Below, piece after piece: positions 54,751 through 64,000 of a DNA stretch of 64,000 bases. Under the pieces are notes generated by a model. The model was not told the DNA's origin and searched no databases. It saw nothing but the letters and a program-made list of their open reading frames with translations. Origin of the DNA: Amborella trichopoda (lineage: Eukaryota > Streptophyta > Magnoliopsida > Amborellales > Amborellaceae); assembly GCF_000471905.2 (NCBI RefSeq), contig NW_006496825.1:660557-724556 (forward strand), read 5' to 3'. Within the stretch, counting starts at the first letter, position 1. Each line of letters opens with the position of its first letter. Position numbers and translations under genes: made by a program.

Positions 54751-56918
54751 AAAATAAAAATATAAAATATAAACTAGAAAATAAAAAACTAAAATAAAAA
54801 GGGTTGAGAGAATATACCCTCTCTTAAGGTCTGCAAGGGAATCCACCCCAAAAAGATCTTTTCGCAAGATCAATTTTACTCAATTCCAATTTTTGCTTTA
54901 CAATGATGAACTTCGTCCTTTTAAACGGGCTTTAGAAAAAAAATAAACAAATAAAAATGGAACCCAAAAAATAAAACTCTCTCTCTCCCATGCCCTAAAA
55001 CTCTGTCTCACTCCTTATTTTCCTCAATCTTTATCATTTATTTTTTCCCATATTTAGATCTCCTTAAATCTATCCTTCTTCCCATGTGATGCCTCTTAAA
55101 TATCTAACTAAATTTCCTAAGTCCATGGAAATAAGACTTTCAAAGATTACCTTTGCTTATCTCATGATTTTCTATATTTTAAAAATAAGGCTTCCCAAAA
55201 CAACTCACACACCAAAAACTCACGCCCCACCTAACTTATCTCTTCCTATCCCTAAGAAAAATAAAAGAAGATAATACTTTTTTTTTTTGAATTTGTCTTC
55301 CACGTCATTCTCCCTGGTTGGGAGAAGCTCGACCTCAAGCCTGATTCAAAGTGGATCCCCGTCATTACCATGCAAGACAATTTCTTGAACTTGATCGTCT
55401 TCTGGAACTTCATCCTCTTCCTTAGCCAAGTGTACTTACCTCTATCTTCTATCTTCTTTTGGGGAATTCATACGCACGGTGTCTTGGTTTGTTGCATCGA
55501 TGACACGTAACCCTTGCAGTATCCATTTTTCTTTATTAAATTTTGGTTGCCGCGAAACCTCCTTGTGGGTGAAAAATCACTTATCAGTGCTCTATTGGTA
55601 TTTGGCTTCTACTCGTAAAGCAATTTGATAAGCCTCCCTTAAGGTCCATGTTTGATGTAGAAAGGCCTCTTATCTGATGGTTGGTTGAAGTCCATTTACA
55701 TATTGAGCAACCTTTTCGCCTTCTGTCTCTTGGAGGCTGTTTTGAACTACTAATCGATAATCTTCCACTTTTTTCTCATTTTGTTGAAGATTTTGGAGTT
55801 CTTGAAAGAAAATTTGTTCGTGATCCACGAGAAGAAAATTTTCTTTTAATTTCTTTTTCATCTTTTGCCAGTCAGTAATTTTTTCATTTCCACTACGAAA
55901 TCAGGATTGTTGAACTTGCTCCCATCAGGCCGCACTATACCCGTGGAGCTTGGTTGCAACAAGTTTAGCCTTAAACTTGTCTTGCAATTCAATATATTCA
56001 AAATAATTTAACTGCACTTAACCAATCAATAAAAGCTTCTATGTTGAGCGTGCCATGAAATTCCGGGAGATCGACGTTAAAATCGAAATCTCGTGGACGC
56101 TCTATGGGACGTGGATATTGCATGTAAATTTCTTCATTACGATCGAGATCAGCACCTTGGGTTTGTTGTGTGGCTATTGGTACAAAATCTATGTCGTTGC
56201 GAGCATCCTCTTCACGATGGACATTGTTCTCCAACCGTTGTAACCGCGGATTCTTTTCAGGTACTTCGATTCGAACATCCTTCCTTACTTTCGTCAAACT
56301 GTCACGAATATCCTCCATGACTTTGGTGAAACTTCTATAGCATGTCCCAAGCGATTATCCGTAGCAGGATTAACTTTTGGTGGCATTGCAAAAAGCTGGA
56401 TCTTACCTATTGATGCAGGGAGAAACAATAACAAACCAAAAAATAAAAATAAATAAAAAGGGTTGAGAGAATATACCCTCTCTCAATGTCTGCAAGGGAA
56501 TCCACCCCAAAACGATCTTTTCACAAGTTCAACTTTACTCAATTCCAAAGTCTTCTGTTTACATTGAGGGACTTCTTCCCTTTAAATACACTTAGAAGAA
56601 AATAAATTAATAAATAAAACAACCCACAAAAGATAAACTCTCTTATGTCAAACTCCCACATAAATATCTATCTCCATTTATCTCTCTAAATCTCATATTA
56701 TCTTTTATTTTTTAACAAAATAATTTCTACTTATCTTAAAAGATAAGTGATTTTCTAAACCAAAAGATGGGCCTTCCTGTATGACAACTCACGCCCCTAA
56801 TAAAACTCATGCCCCTACTAACTTATCCTTACGCAATTCCTATTCCCAAACTTAAAAAGAATAAAAAATAAAAAATAAAAAATAAAAAATTAAACAATCC
56901 CAATTTTTATTAGCATCA
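54741..56918 (-). mobile_element. E-family element E4 (LTR-gag-LTR, minus strand)
   Basis: Mirror image of E3. The 3' LTR is 54741-55307, with TGACGTGGAAG as its start on the minus strand. The polypurine tract (minus-strand CCAGGGAGAA) is at 55308-55317, the gag interior is 56386-55330, and the 5' LTR is 56411-56918 (minus start TGATGCTAATAAAAATTGGG). The primer site has decayed to ATAGGTAAGATCC. It is clearly diverged from E3, so it is not a recent duplicate. Confidence 0.75.
55330..56386 (-). pseudogene. gag: E4 gag
   Basis: Minus-strand pieces 56318-55998 (SLTKVRKDVRIEVPEKNPRL, NNVHREEDARNDIDFVPIAT, RPRDFDFNVDLPEFHGTLNI) and 55861-55670 (KKKLKENFLLVDHEQIFFQE, LQNLQQNEKKVEDYRLVVQN, LQETEGEKVAQYVNGLQPTI) are typical gag core. 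A decayed zinc knuckle (CHRCNKPRHRAYEFP, near 55500) follows. Frameshifts and stops separate the parts. Confidence 0.75.
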
Positions 56919-56920
56919 TT

Positions 56921-57419
56921 TGATCCAGGGAGAAATAATAAAGCATAAAAATAAAAAATATAAAATAAAAAGGGTTGAGAGAATATAACCTCTCTCAAGG
57001 TTTGCAAGGGATTCCATCCAAAAGAGATCTTTTCACAAGATCAACTTTACTCAATTTCCCTTTAAATACACTTAGAAGAAAATAAATAGATAACTAAAAA
57101 AAACCCACAAAAACAAGAAGATAAACTCCTTTCTAGCTTTCACGTACTATCTTTTCTCAACCATTCCTTATCTCTCTAACTTATGCGTATCTCCTTCTTT
57201 CCTCTCAAGTCTATTTCCCTATTTCCTCTCACGGGAATCTCTATCCCATCCCAAATCCTTCTTAAAAGATTTATCCTAATCTAATACTCAAAATCCTCCC
57301 AATTAACAACTCACGTACCAAAATCCTTCTTCTTCCTACATAACTTATCCTAGCGCAATTCCTATTACTTAAAAACGAAATTTACAATTTTAAGTTTTTC
57401 ATAATTTTTATCTGCAGCA
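56921..57419 (-). repeat. E-family LTR 6
   Basis: 499 bp on the minus strand, start TGCTGCAGATAAAAATT and end CCCTGGATCA. It is separated from the LTR of E4 by only two bases (56919-56920), a direct LTR-LTR tandem. Confidence 0.75.
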
Positions 57420-57665
57420 TTCTCCCCGGGTTGAGAGAAGCTCGACCTCGAGCTTATGGAACTCAAATCTTTTAGAGGCCTTCTCAAAAGTCGGTGATGA
57501 ACTCCCACCATTCTCCTTGGTACTTTTTCTTCAATGTCTTCAATAAACCGATTCATCGTATGTTTCGTGCTTATCTTGAAGTAGAACACTGGGATCTCGG
57601 GTTTAATCTTGATTTCTCCTTTAGACTGGATTTCAAATAATGCATCACACATCTTTTTCTTCATA
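57420..57665 (-). pseudogene. E-family reading-frame end
   Basis: Frame 57664-57365 gives IKPEIPVFYFKISTKHTMNR, FIEDIEEKVPRRMVGVHHRL and SSISSRSSFSQPGENAA, the same C-terminus as in the minimal unit at 51700-51890. The polypurine tract (minus-strand CCCGGGGAGAA) abuts LTR 6. The upstream part of this element is missing right of 57665. Confidence 0.65.
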
Positions 57666-58197
57666 ATTGATTTTCAAAATTACAATTGTTTTAGAGTGAA
57701 ATTTACTTTAAATTATTGAAATGGTGTAGAGAGGTGAAAGTGTCCTAAGGGTAATGCGGGATTTGGTGGAAAGGGGCCAATCCAAATGCTTTAAAATCTG
57801 TAACTGCCTCAATACATATATATATTTTTTTTAAATTTATTTTGTGAATTCTCAACACATTTATGAGAAAGGAAATCTAGATGTTGATGCACTAGCTAAT
57901 TGACCTTTAACACTAAAGAAAAAAAAAAAAAGTCTAGTCATTTAGCTGTTTGTAGTGGTTCCTCCAGCTCATATATGTTAGAGCATCTTATGATCGCCTT
58001 ATTTCAGATTGTCAACCATAGGGGAGAAACAAATTTCCGATGTCCATGCCTATGTTTGTTGCTGTTGGCAGATCACTCTGATTGGGTACTTTATAATTGC
58101 ATAGCATATTCTTACAATCCATGAGATGTGGTCGAAGGCAACCCATATGCGGGGTGCTCAAACTGTAAAAACAGAAATAAAAGAATTCCCTCAATGA
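57666..58197. other. Unassigned DNA with LINE-like 3' tail
   Basis: At about 57866-57900 the plus strand reads YEKGNLDVDALAN and a stop. This resembles the end of LINE RNase H (REGNxxADxLAx) and is followed by an A-rich run (57914-57931). It may be a tiny 5'-truncated LINE end. The rest shows no feature. Confidence 0.35.
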
Positions 58198-59440
58198 TGG
58201 GGCCAGGGAGAAAAAATAGCAGACAATAGAAAATAGAAAGAAAATAAGTGCACTAAAAAACCAAGGGGTTAGAGAAGAGGTTGGCTGTGTGGTACACAGG
58301 TAGTAACCTGAGAAACTGAGAGCTAGAGTTGAAGGGAGAGGGAAGAAAAGGAAGAAGAACCAGGGGCTTGTGAAGTACGAAGCACCGAGAGGGGGCGGGG
58401 GAGGGGTTTGTGAAGAGCGAATATAAGGGGGAAAGTCAAATACAAGAACTGCAGGCGAACTAGCAAGAAAGTAGCTAAAAATTGGAAAAGGCCAGGGATG
58501 AGGAAAAATGAGGAGAGTAGAGAGTTGAATTGAGAGAATTTGATCAGTGGTTGGAAAAGAGGAAAGAGATAAAACAGAGTTGATATAGATAGACTAGAAG
58601 GTAAGCAGTGTTTACTGATTAGTCAAATGAAGCACGCACAAATCAGTTAGCCACGGTCGAGTGGGGATATTGAGGGACTCTCTTGATGTTCGTTTTCTAG
58701 TCGGCACCTGAAGCATGGTGTGAGTGTCGTGGGTAGAGGAAGAAAACTTACCCGTATGCGCAAAACGTTCTTAATCCTAGGATTGCAAAACCTCTTGCTT
58801 AGTACCACAATCTTTCTTTCTCTCTCTCTCTCTCTCTCTCTCCCTCTCTTTGTCTCTTGTTCGCTCTCTTTTAATTATATAATTGTGTATGTTATTTTTC
58901 CTTTTTCCCCCGTTTTTCCTTTTTTCTTTTTTTTCCCATATATATCCTATTTTCCTTTTGTCTTTTTTTTTTCCTTTCTTTTTTACTAAGAGAAAGAGTA
59001 CTGCAGAGAAAGGAGCAACCTCCTAGATGTATGCGAGAGGGTAAGAGAAAGTGAACGAGAAAGAGAGAGACATCGAATAAAGAAGAAAAGAAGGTTAGTT
59101 TAACTTGGGTGTAGTTGTGAAGTGAGCTTCTGAGGGAGGGGAAGGATTTGGGTGTACGGGAGGGAATCTGTGGAAATGAGCAGGAGAGAAGTAGGGAATG
59201 GTAGGTGAGAGAAGCATGAACAGGCACTTGGGGAGAATGTAGAGACAATGGCTTAGTAAGAGTGAGGTGGTTGGAAGCGAGTAGTATTTAGGAAACAAAC
59301 TAGAGTGGGGCTTGAGTGAGAGTAGCAGAGAGAAACGAGAACACTAGAAAATACAGAATTAAGAAAGTGGGAGGGGAGGGGTGACGGAAGAGGAAACACA
59401 AAAAGAGAGTGACTTAAGAATCATGGAAGAAGATGAGCTT
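58198..59440. other. Purine-rich region with TC microsatellite
   Basis: About 1.2 kb with strong A/G bias on the plus strand, broken by a pyrimidine block (58811-58990) that contains a (TC)n run at 58819-58842. The left end GGCCAGGGAGAAAAAATAG resembles E-family LTR ends, but no primer site follows, so I do not call an LTR. Long minus-strand Ser/Pro/Leu frames (58892-59248) are products of composition. Confidence 0.5.
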
Positions 59441-59665
59441 GTGACACTCTACACTGAGCACGTTTCTTGGCTATTCTATCAGCTTCTGTGTTGGCTTCCC
59501 TCAGAATTCCATTGAAGATAACTGGCATGGTCTTGCAAAGCGAAAAATGTAAACCATATAGGCATGCCAGTCTCCAGGGAGGTTGTGCTTTCTTCAATGC
59601 CCAAAGGATGACATTTCAAGAGTCTTCTTCCATTAAGGGACCAATTAGCTCATGTATCAATTTTT
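59440..59665 (-). pseudogene. LINE RNase H fragment
   Basis: Minus-strand sequence reads LMEEDSxNVILWALKKAQPP, WRLACLYGLHFSLCKTMPVI and ILREANTEADRIAKKRAQC, with one stop. The last block is the conserved 'REAN.xAD.xAK' end of plant LINE RNase H. Both ends are unclear. Confidence 0.5.
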
Positions 59666-60121
59666 TTATTTATTTTCATATCATTTTATATATTTATTTT
59701 TGTGATTGAAGGGAAGGTTCCTCTTATTCACTTGTGCCCTGGGTTATTACTATGAGTAAATATTGTGATGTTTGTGATATCTGGGCTGAGTGTGTAGTTT
59801 TAGCAATGAGATGGAGAATGGGGTTGCCTTTCTTGATCCTCAAGGGCTTGTGAAGAGGCAACGCTTTGGAGATTGTTTCGGGTAGTCGGAATGAAAATAA
59901 GTTGAAGGATTGAGGCCATGCTATTACTAGCGACATGAAGTAGTGCTTATTGCTTCTAAGAATGGTGAAAAATGGATGGGAGCACTATTCATGGATTCTA
60001 TATGTTTTTAAGGACTTCAACCTAATGTGAAGAATGTAGTAAAAGGGCACAAGCATTCCCATGATGAGGCTGGAAGACAACCTTAGTCTCAAGTTTGGTG
60101 TTCTATTGGGTCTATGTTACC

Positions 60122-60325
60122 TTAATGGTGGATAGCCCTTTTTTTTTCCTCCCTTCTCCCAGTAAGTACATGTAAGGCATTGATGTGTGAAAAATGTACA
60201 AGTGATATTACTTATAGTGGTGGATAGCCTTTTTTATCTCTCTCACCAAGTCCATGAAGGGTTTGAGCAGGTACCTGCCCGTCGTATTAATGTGTGAAAA
60301 ATGTACAAGTGATATTAATTACAAT
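60122..60325. repeat. Direct repeat, unit about 100 bp, two copies
   Basis: GGTGGATAGCC(C)TTTTT...(T)ATGTGTGAAAAATGTACAAGTGATATTA occurs at 60129-60213 and again at 60220-60316. The two ends of each unit are nearly identical, while the middle (CTTCTCCCAGTAAG versus TCTCTCACCAAGTCC) differs. Confidence 0.7.
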
Positions 60326-60517
60326 GAAAAACAGACAATCGGCTCTTACAAGCCCTCCATGTGCATAGAATCCTAAGTACATACACTCAATGCATTCAAT
60401 GTGGAAATGAGAAGTTCCATGTTTTATATATGATACCTCCGTTCTTATTCTATTGTGGTGGAACCAAAGCATTCAGGATCATATTTTTAATATTCCAAGT
60501 CATTTCCTTTAGAACTA

Positions 60518-61070
60518 TTGGAATGGATTGGTAGTGGTCCACTTTTGCCCTATGATCCCTGTGTGCAAAATAACCCACATGATGGGGGGGAGCAAGACCT
60601 TCCACATCTTATCATGTACTTGTTTATGGATTTCTTTTTGAAACAGGTAGTTAAAAGGCTTTATGGGCTTACAAACAATGACTGTGAGGAAATTATCAAA
60701 AGTTGTTGGAGCAAAAAATATAAAAAGGCTGTGTCAAGGGTACAATCAAAGCTTGAAAATATCAAAAAGACATTTAGAAAGTGGAAATTTGAGATCTTCA
60801 GCTCAGTTTAGCTTGCTGTTAGGTGATTAGAGCATCAATTAGCTTCGCTACAAAAGCAACTTGAGCCACATCTAATGAACCTTGTGGCTTTAGAATGAGG
60901 AAAGGAAACGAAGATATGATCTTTCCAAGCTCACACGAATGAGGCTTCCTTGTGGTATCAAGAGTCAAAGGGTAGAATTGGATTACTCAAGGAGATTCGT
61001 GTAACGTATTTGCCAACGTTTTAGCAACAGCTGGAGACAGCTGACGTCAATGGATTCAGTTTGAGGCTAA
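60518..61070 (+). pseudogene. L1-type LINE ORF2 fragment (endonuclease-RT linker)
   Basis: Plus-strand NNDCEEIIKSCWSKKYKKA, VSRVQSKLENIKKTFRKWKF and EIFSSV (60665-60811) match the stretch between endonuclease and RT in plant LINE-1 ORF2. Downstream in other frames follow QLASLQKQLEPHLMNLVALE, LSKLTRM and WITQGDSCNVF (about 60985-61015), the '(W)xxxGDxNTxFFH' block. Multiple frameshifts; a truncated relic. Confidence 0.65.
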
Positions 61071-61830
61071 ATTATTACTTGTCTATTGTTCTTGTCAGTT
61101 GCTAGAGAATTTTCAACAAGGTTTTATAAACTCAAGTTTGACTTAGGACTTAGCTAGGACTTGAACTAAATCGACTTATTCAGTCTGAGTTTCCTCTTTC
61201 AGTCTTATCCATCAAGGACTGGATATGCTTTAGCATATTTACTGTTGTTTCTAGGACTCTGGACTAGGTTGGATTTGGGTAAAACTTTGTAGTACTCAAG
61301 TAAAGCGACACGCATGGGCCTTGGGATAGGCCTTACAAAAAACTGAGGAACTCTGATGCAGTCAGCTTTCATAGGAACTACTTTTCACCTAGATGTCTGT
61401 TTGGGGTTATCCAAAGCTTAAATCCGTGATCTATCTTTGTCCTAAAGGATTTTTGTTGTTAGGGCTTTTGGGCTTCAATTCTGTTTGAAAGCCTGCTGGA
61501 AAAATTAGTAACAGATTCCATTTTTTAAGTGTGTTAGGTTACTTTCTTTCATTATTAAGTCCTTATTGTAATTGAGTTTTAATTTTAGTTTCCTAAATTA
61601 TCAGGTTTCTAGAGAGTAAGGTTCCTAATCTGATTGAATTAGAAATCTTTGAGTTAGTTTCCTAGAGTTTTTAGGGGTTTGTTTTCTATACTTTCAAGGG
61701 TCAAAGTATACATGTAGGCCAATGGCCAATTCATGTTCCAGTTGAGAAATATAATTTGAGGTTTCAATTGTGGTGTTAGGCCACCTTTAGAGGAGGAATT
61801 CCTTAACTCTTTCTGTAGGGAGAGGGGTCC
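61071..61830. other. Unassigned DNA
   Basis: No gene or repeat end recognised. The minus-strand frame 61950-61654 overlaps the RT relic to its right and is not credible. Confidence 0.4.
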
Positions 61831-62349
61831 ATGCCAAAGACCATAGGGGAAGTTAGGAGCTTGCATGGCCACGTTACCTTTTACAGCAGATTTGTCAATA
61901 ATTTTAGGCACTGTTATCAGCCATATGACCAACTGTATGAAGAAAGGCACCTTTCAATGGACTAAGCCTGTGATGACAGCTTCAGACTCCTTAAAGAGAA
62001 GATGACTAATGCTCCTATGCTGGCATTGCCTGTTTTTGAGAAATGAGAAGGTTTTTTAAGTGGACTGTGGTGCTTCTCAGTTGGCATTGGGCTGTTGTTT
62101 GCCAAGAGGGCAAACCAATAGCCTTGTGCTATGAGAAATTAAATGATTCCAAGGCCCAGTATTCCACTTATGATGTGGGGTTCTATGCCATTGTGCAGGC
62201 TTTGCGTCACTGGCTGCATTATCTCATACAACGAGGTTCATTTTGTGCTCAGTTCATGAGGCATTGAGGTACAATAGGTGTCATGCCAAGTGAACCTACT
62301 TGCAGGAATACACATTTGTTATTTGACACAAGCCGGAAGCCAAAAACCA
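61831..62349 (+). pseudogene. pol: Chromovirus-like Ty3/gypsy RT end and RNase H
   Basis: SMPKTIGEVRSLHGHVTFYS and RFVNNF, then, in other frames, LLKEKMTNAPMLALPVFEK, IGLLFAKRANQ or VCQEGKPIALCYEKLNDSKA, QYSTYDVGFYAIVQALRHWL and HYLI. Near 62300 comes LQEYTFVI. These are the RT connection and RNase H blocks of chromoviruses ('GEVRSFHGLxxFYRRF', 'KLTNAPVLALPxF', 'EGKPIAFxSEKLN...STYDxEFYA'). Frameshifts occur throughout. A LINE insertion at 62361 separates it from integrase. Confidence 0.8.
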
Positions 62350-62360
62350 ACATTTGACGC
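62350..62360. repeat. Target duplication of LINE insertion
   Basis: ACATTTGACGC, repeated exactly at 62984-62994. It bounds the minus-strand LINE. Confidence 0.85.
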
Positions 62361-62983
62361 GTTTTTTTTTTTGAAGCTGTTAACTGTTGTTTTGAGTGAA
62401 AAAAGGCGAATATAGAAGTCCATGGAGAGGACCCACAGATCGGGCCTTGCGTCAAAACATAGGCTATCCCATGAAGGGTAGCCCTATACAAAAAATGGAT
62501 GGGGCTTATAACAATTGCCCATTACAGAGGATATACAAAAAGAAAGAAGCCATGGATACAGAAATTACAATAAAGGCAAAGGTCCTTAAAGGGATGAATC
62601 GAGGTACAAAGACTTACAAAAACTTCGTGCTCTTATGTATTCGCGACACATGCAGCTGCTCCATCCTTAGCCAGTTGGTCTGCGAGGGCGTTTGATTCCC
62701 TCCAAGTATGTGTCCATAAGATGGCTGTATCCCTGCAAATTTGCATAATCTCATAAAAAATCGGAGCGAGGTACCAGGGGGGTGGAACATGTTCAGCAGC
62801 CCAGGTGGTAATATCTTGTGCATTTTCTTCAACAATCAGAGGTGGTTTCAAAAGGAAAGCTGTGGACTCGGCTAGCTGGGAGTTGGTGTGGCCTATATCC
62901 TTAGAGAGTGAGGCCAGGATATTGCCGTGGTGATCTCTGAAGACCCACCCACTCCTACAGGTCTGGGGTTTTGAAGGGAACAC
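62361..62983 (-). mobile_element. 5'-truncated LINE inserted in the gypsy element
   Basis: The 11-bp duplication and an 11-base T run at 62362-62372 (poly-A on the minus strand) mark a complete, strongly 5'-truncated LINE of 623 bp. It holds an RNase H fragment and a 3' UTR. Confidence 0.85.
62633..62983 (-). pseudogene. LINE RNase H C-terminal reading frame
   Basis: Open for 116 codons from the insertion edge: SGWVFRDHHGNILASLSKDI, GHTNSQLAESTAFLLKPPLI (catalytic Glu block) and HTWRESNALADQLAKDGAA (last Asp block). The first Asp (in the FDG block) is lost by 5' truncation and the middle 'EGDS' block is not recognisable, so it cannot be active. The ATG at the edge is fortuitous. Confidence 0.75.
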
Positions 62984-62994
62984 ACATTTGACGC

Positions 62995-64000
62995 TTTGAG
63001 TTGAAGAACCTATTTACTACGAGCCCTAATGGTCAGATTCAAGGTCTTGCTATAACTATATGCCAATGACCCCTACTTTTTTTAAACTTGTTGATCAATG
63101 TGTGCATTGAAGCGAAGTTAGAGCCCCTGACTTCGTATTGCTGGATGGCATTTTTTTTTCAAAAGAAGTATACTTTGCATTCCAGAGTGTTTTCTTTGCA
63201 TTAAGATCATCACCGAAATGCATGATGGAGGCCTCAGTGCCCACTTCAGGCGAGATAGGACAATTGTAGCTGTGCAAGAGCAGTATTATTGGCTTAGACT
63301 CAAAGAAAATGTCAGCTGGTTTGTGGAGAGGTGTCAAACTTGCCAGTTTGCTAGAGGCTAGACATGTTTATACACCCCTTTGCACATCCCTTCCAGCCCT
63401 TCGACAAATATTAGCATGGATTTTGTGCTGGGACTCCCTTCCTGCTAAAGGTTGGGACTACCTATTGAATTGGTTTTCGAAGATGGTGCTCATCATCCCA
63501 TGTAAGAAGATCCTCAACGCAACCCATGCAGCTGATCTATTCCTTAAGGAGGTGGTTTGCTTCCATGGAGTCCCTAAAACTATCACTTTTGATTGAGATA
63601 CATGGTTCGTGAGTCACTTTTAACAAATTGTGGAGGAAGCTAGGCACCGAACTTGAATATTCCAGTGCTTACAACCCACAAATGAATGGCCAAACCGAGG
63701 TGGGGAACTGAATGCTGGGAAATCTCCTTCGTAATCTCGTCAGGACATATCCCAAGCCGAAATCGCTTACAACAACACTGTCAACCTATTGATGGGAAGA
63801 TACCCTTTTGAGGTTGTGTGTGGTCAGCAACTAAGCAAAGTGCTTAACTTGGTTCCCCTTTCGACATGGAACGAGCTAATGATGGTGTAGAGGTTCTTAC
63901 CAAGCAACTTCAGGACATCCATAGACAGGTCTAAGAGAAGCTATGTGCAAACTATACCTAATAAAAGGATGACTGGTGAACATCGATGAGAGAAAGAGTA
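62995..64000 (+). pseudogene. pol: Chromovirus-like Ty3/gypsy integrase, continues past window end
   Basis: From about 63210, in shifting frames: [33 protein letters not shown] and CQFA (HHCC zinc finger complete), [21 protein letters not shown] (first catalytic Asp), [20 protein letters not shown] (second Asp follows, then a stop), KLGTELEYSSAYNPQMNGQT and EV (catalytic Glu). Then come NNTVNLLMGRYPFEVVCG and a tail with VLTKQLQDIHRQV near 63890-63930. At least four stops or frameshifts. The order matches the RNase H relic before the LINE, so both are one element. Confidence 0.8.

Noticed and set aside
58198..58260. Possible E-family LTR end (GGCCAGGGAGAAAAAATAG)
   Set aside because: No tRNA-iMet primer site beside it, and the sequence to the right does not align with E-family LTRs.
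58720..59248. Ser/Leu/Phe-rich frames on both strands
   Set aside because: Generated by TC microsatellite and purine-rich composition; no domain.

Overview
The window is nuclear DNA from a flowering plant with a transposon-rich genome (draft assembly, one run of 250 Ns at 37855-38104). The evidence is one recognisable spliced host gene start and a dense pile of plant-type LTR retrotransposons, LINEs and small DNA transposons; nothing bacterial is present. The species cannot be told from the sequence.

Region 1 (1-12094): a decayed plus-strand Ty3/gypsy element ('A', Tat-like). It has a truncated 5' LTR, gag, protease and reverse transcriptase. Reverse transcriptase is joined by an internal deletion to the tail of integrase. 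An antisense ORF remnant and an 1,808-bp 3' LTR follow. Region 2 (12526-43656): an L1-type LINE whose 5' part is inverted (twin-priming pattern). It was later split by a 29-kb minus-strand LTR element ('B', 13819-42893). B holds a related nested minus-strand element ('C', 18312-29993) and a probable 2.5-kb solo LTR (37597-40093). Near-matching 5-bp target duplications support all three insertions. B and C share an unusual plan: LTR, tRNA-Arg-type primer site, gag, no protease/RT/integrase, an antisense ORF with its own TATA box and apparent splice acceptor, minisatellite arrays, a conserved hairpin at the polypurine tract, LTR. In B the antisense ORF resembles a plant mobile domain (PMD) protein with a C-terminal coiled coil.

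Region 3 (44421-45728): a 543-bp Mutator-type MITE with a perfect 9-bp target duplication lies about 370 bp upstream of the first two coding exons of S-nitrosoglutathione reductase / class III alcohol dehydrogenase. Exon 3 is not found before the window end, so the gene is either truncated or has a second intron longer than 18 kb.

Region 4 (45729-64000): repeats that may all be intronic. They are a 1,137-bp non-autonomous hAT-like element with a perfect 8-bp duplication; a cluster of short LTR elements ('E' family, tRNA-iMet primer site) in tandem and in inverted, palindromic arrangement (49333-57665); LINE fragments; and the 3' half of pol of a chromovirus-like Ty3/gypsy element, itself interrupted by a 5'-truncated LINE with an 11-bp duplication. 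The inferred order is LINE, then B, then C and the solo LTR. No RNA genes, CRISPR arrays or prokaryotic signals were found.
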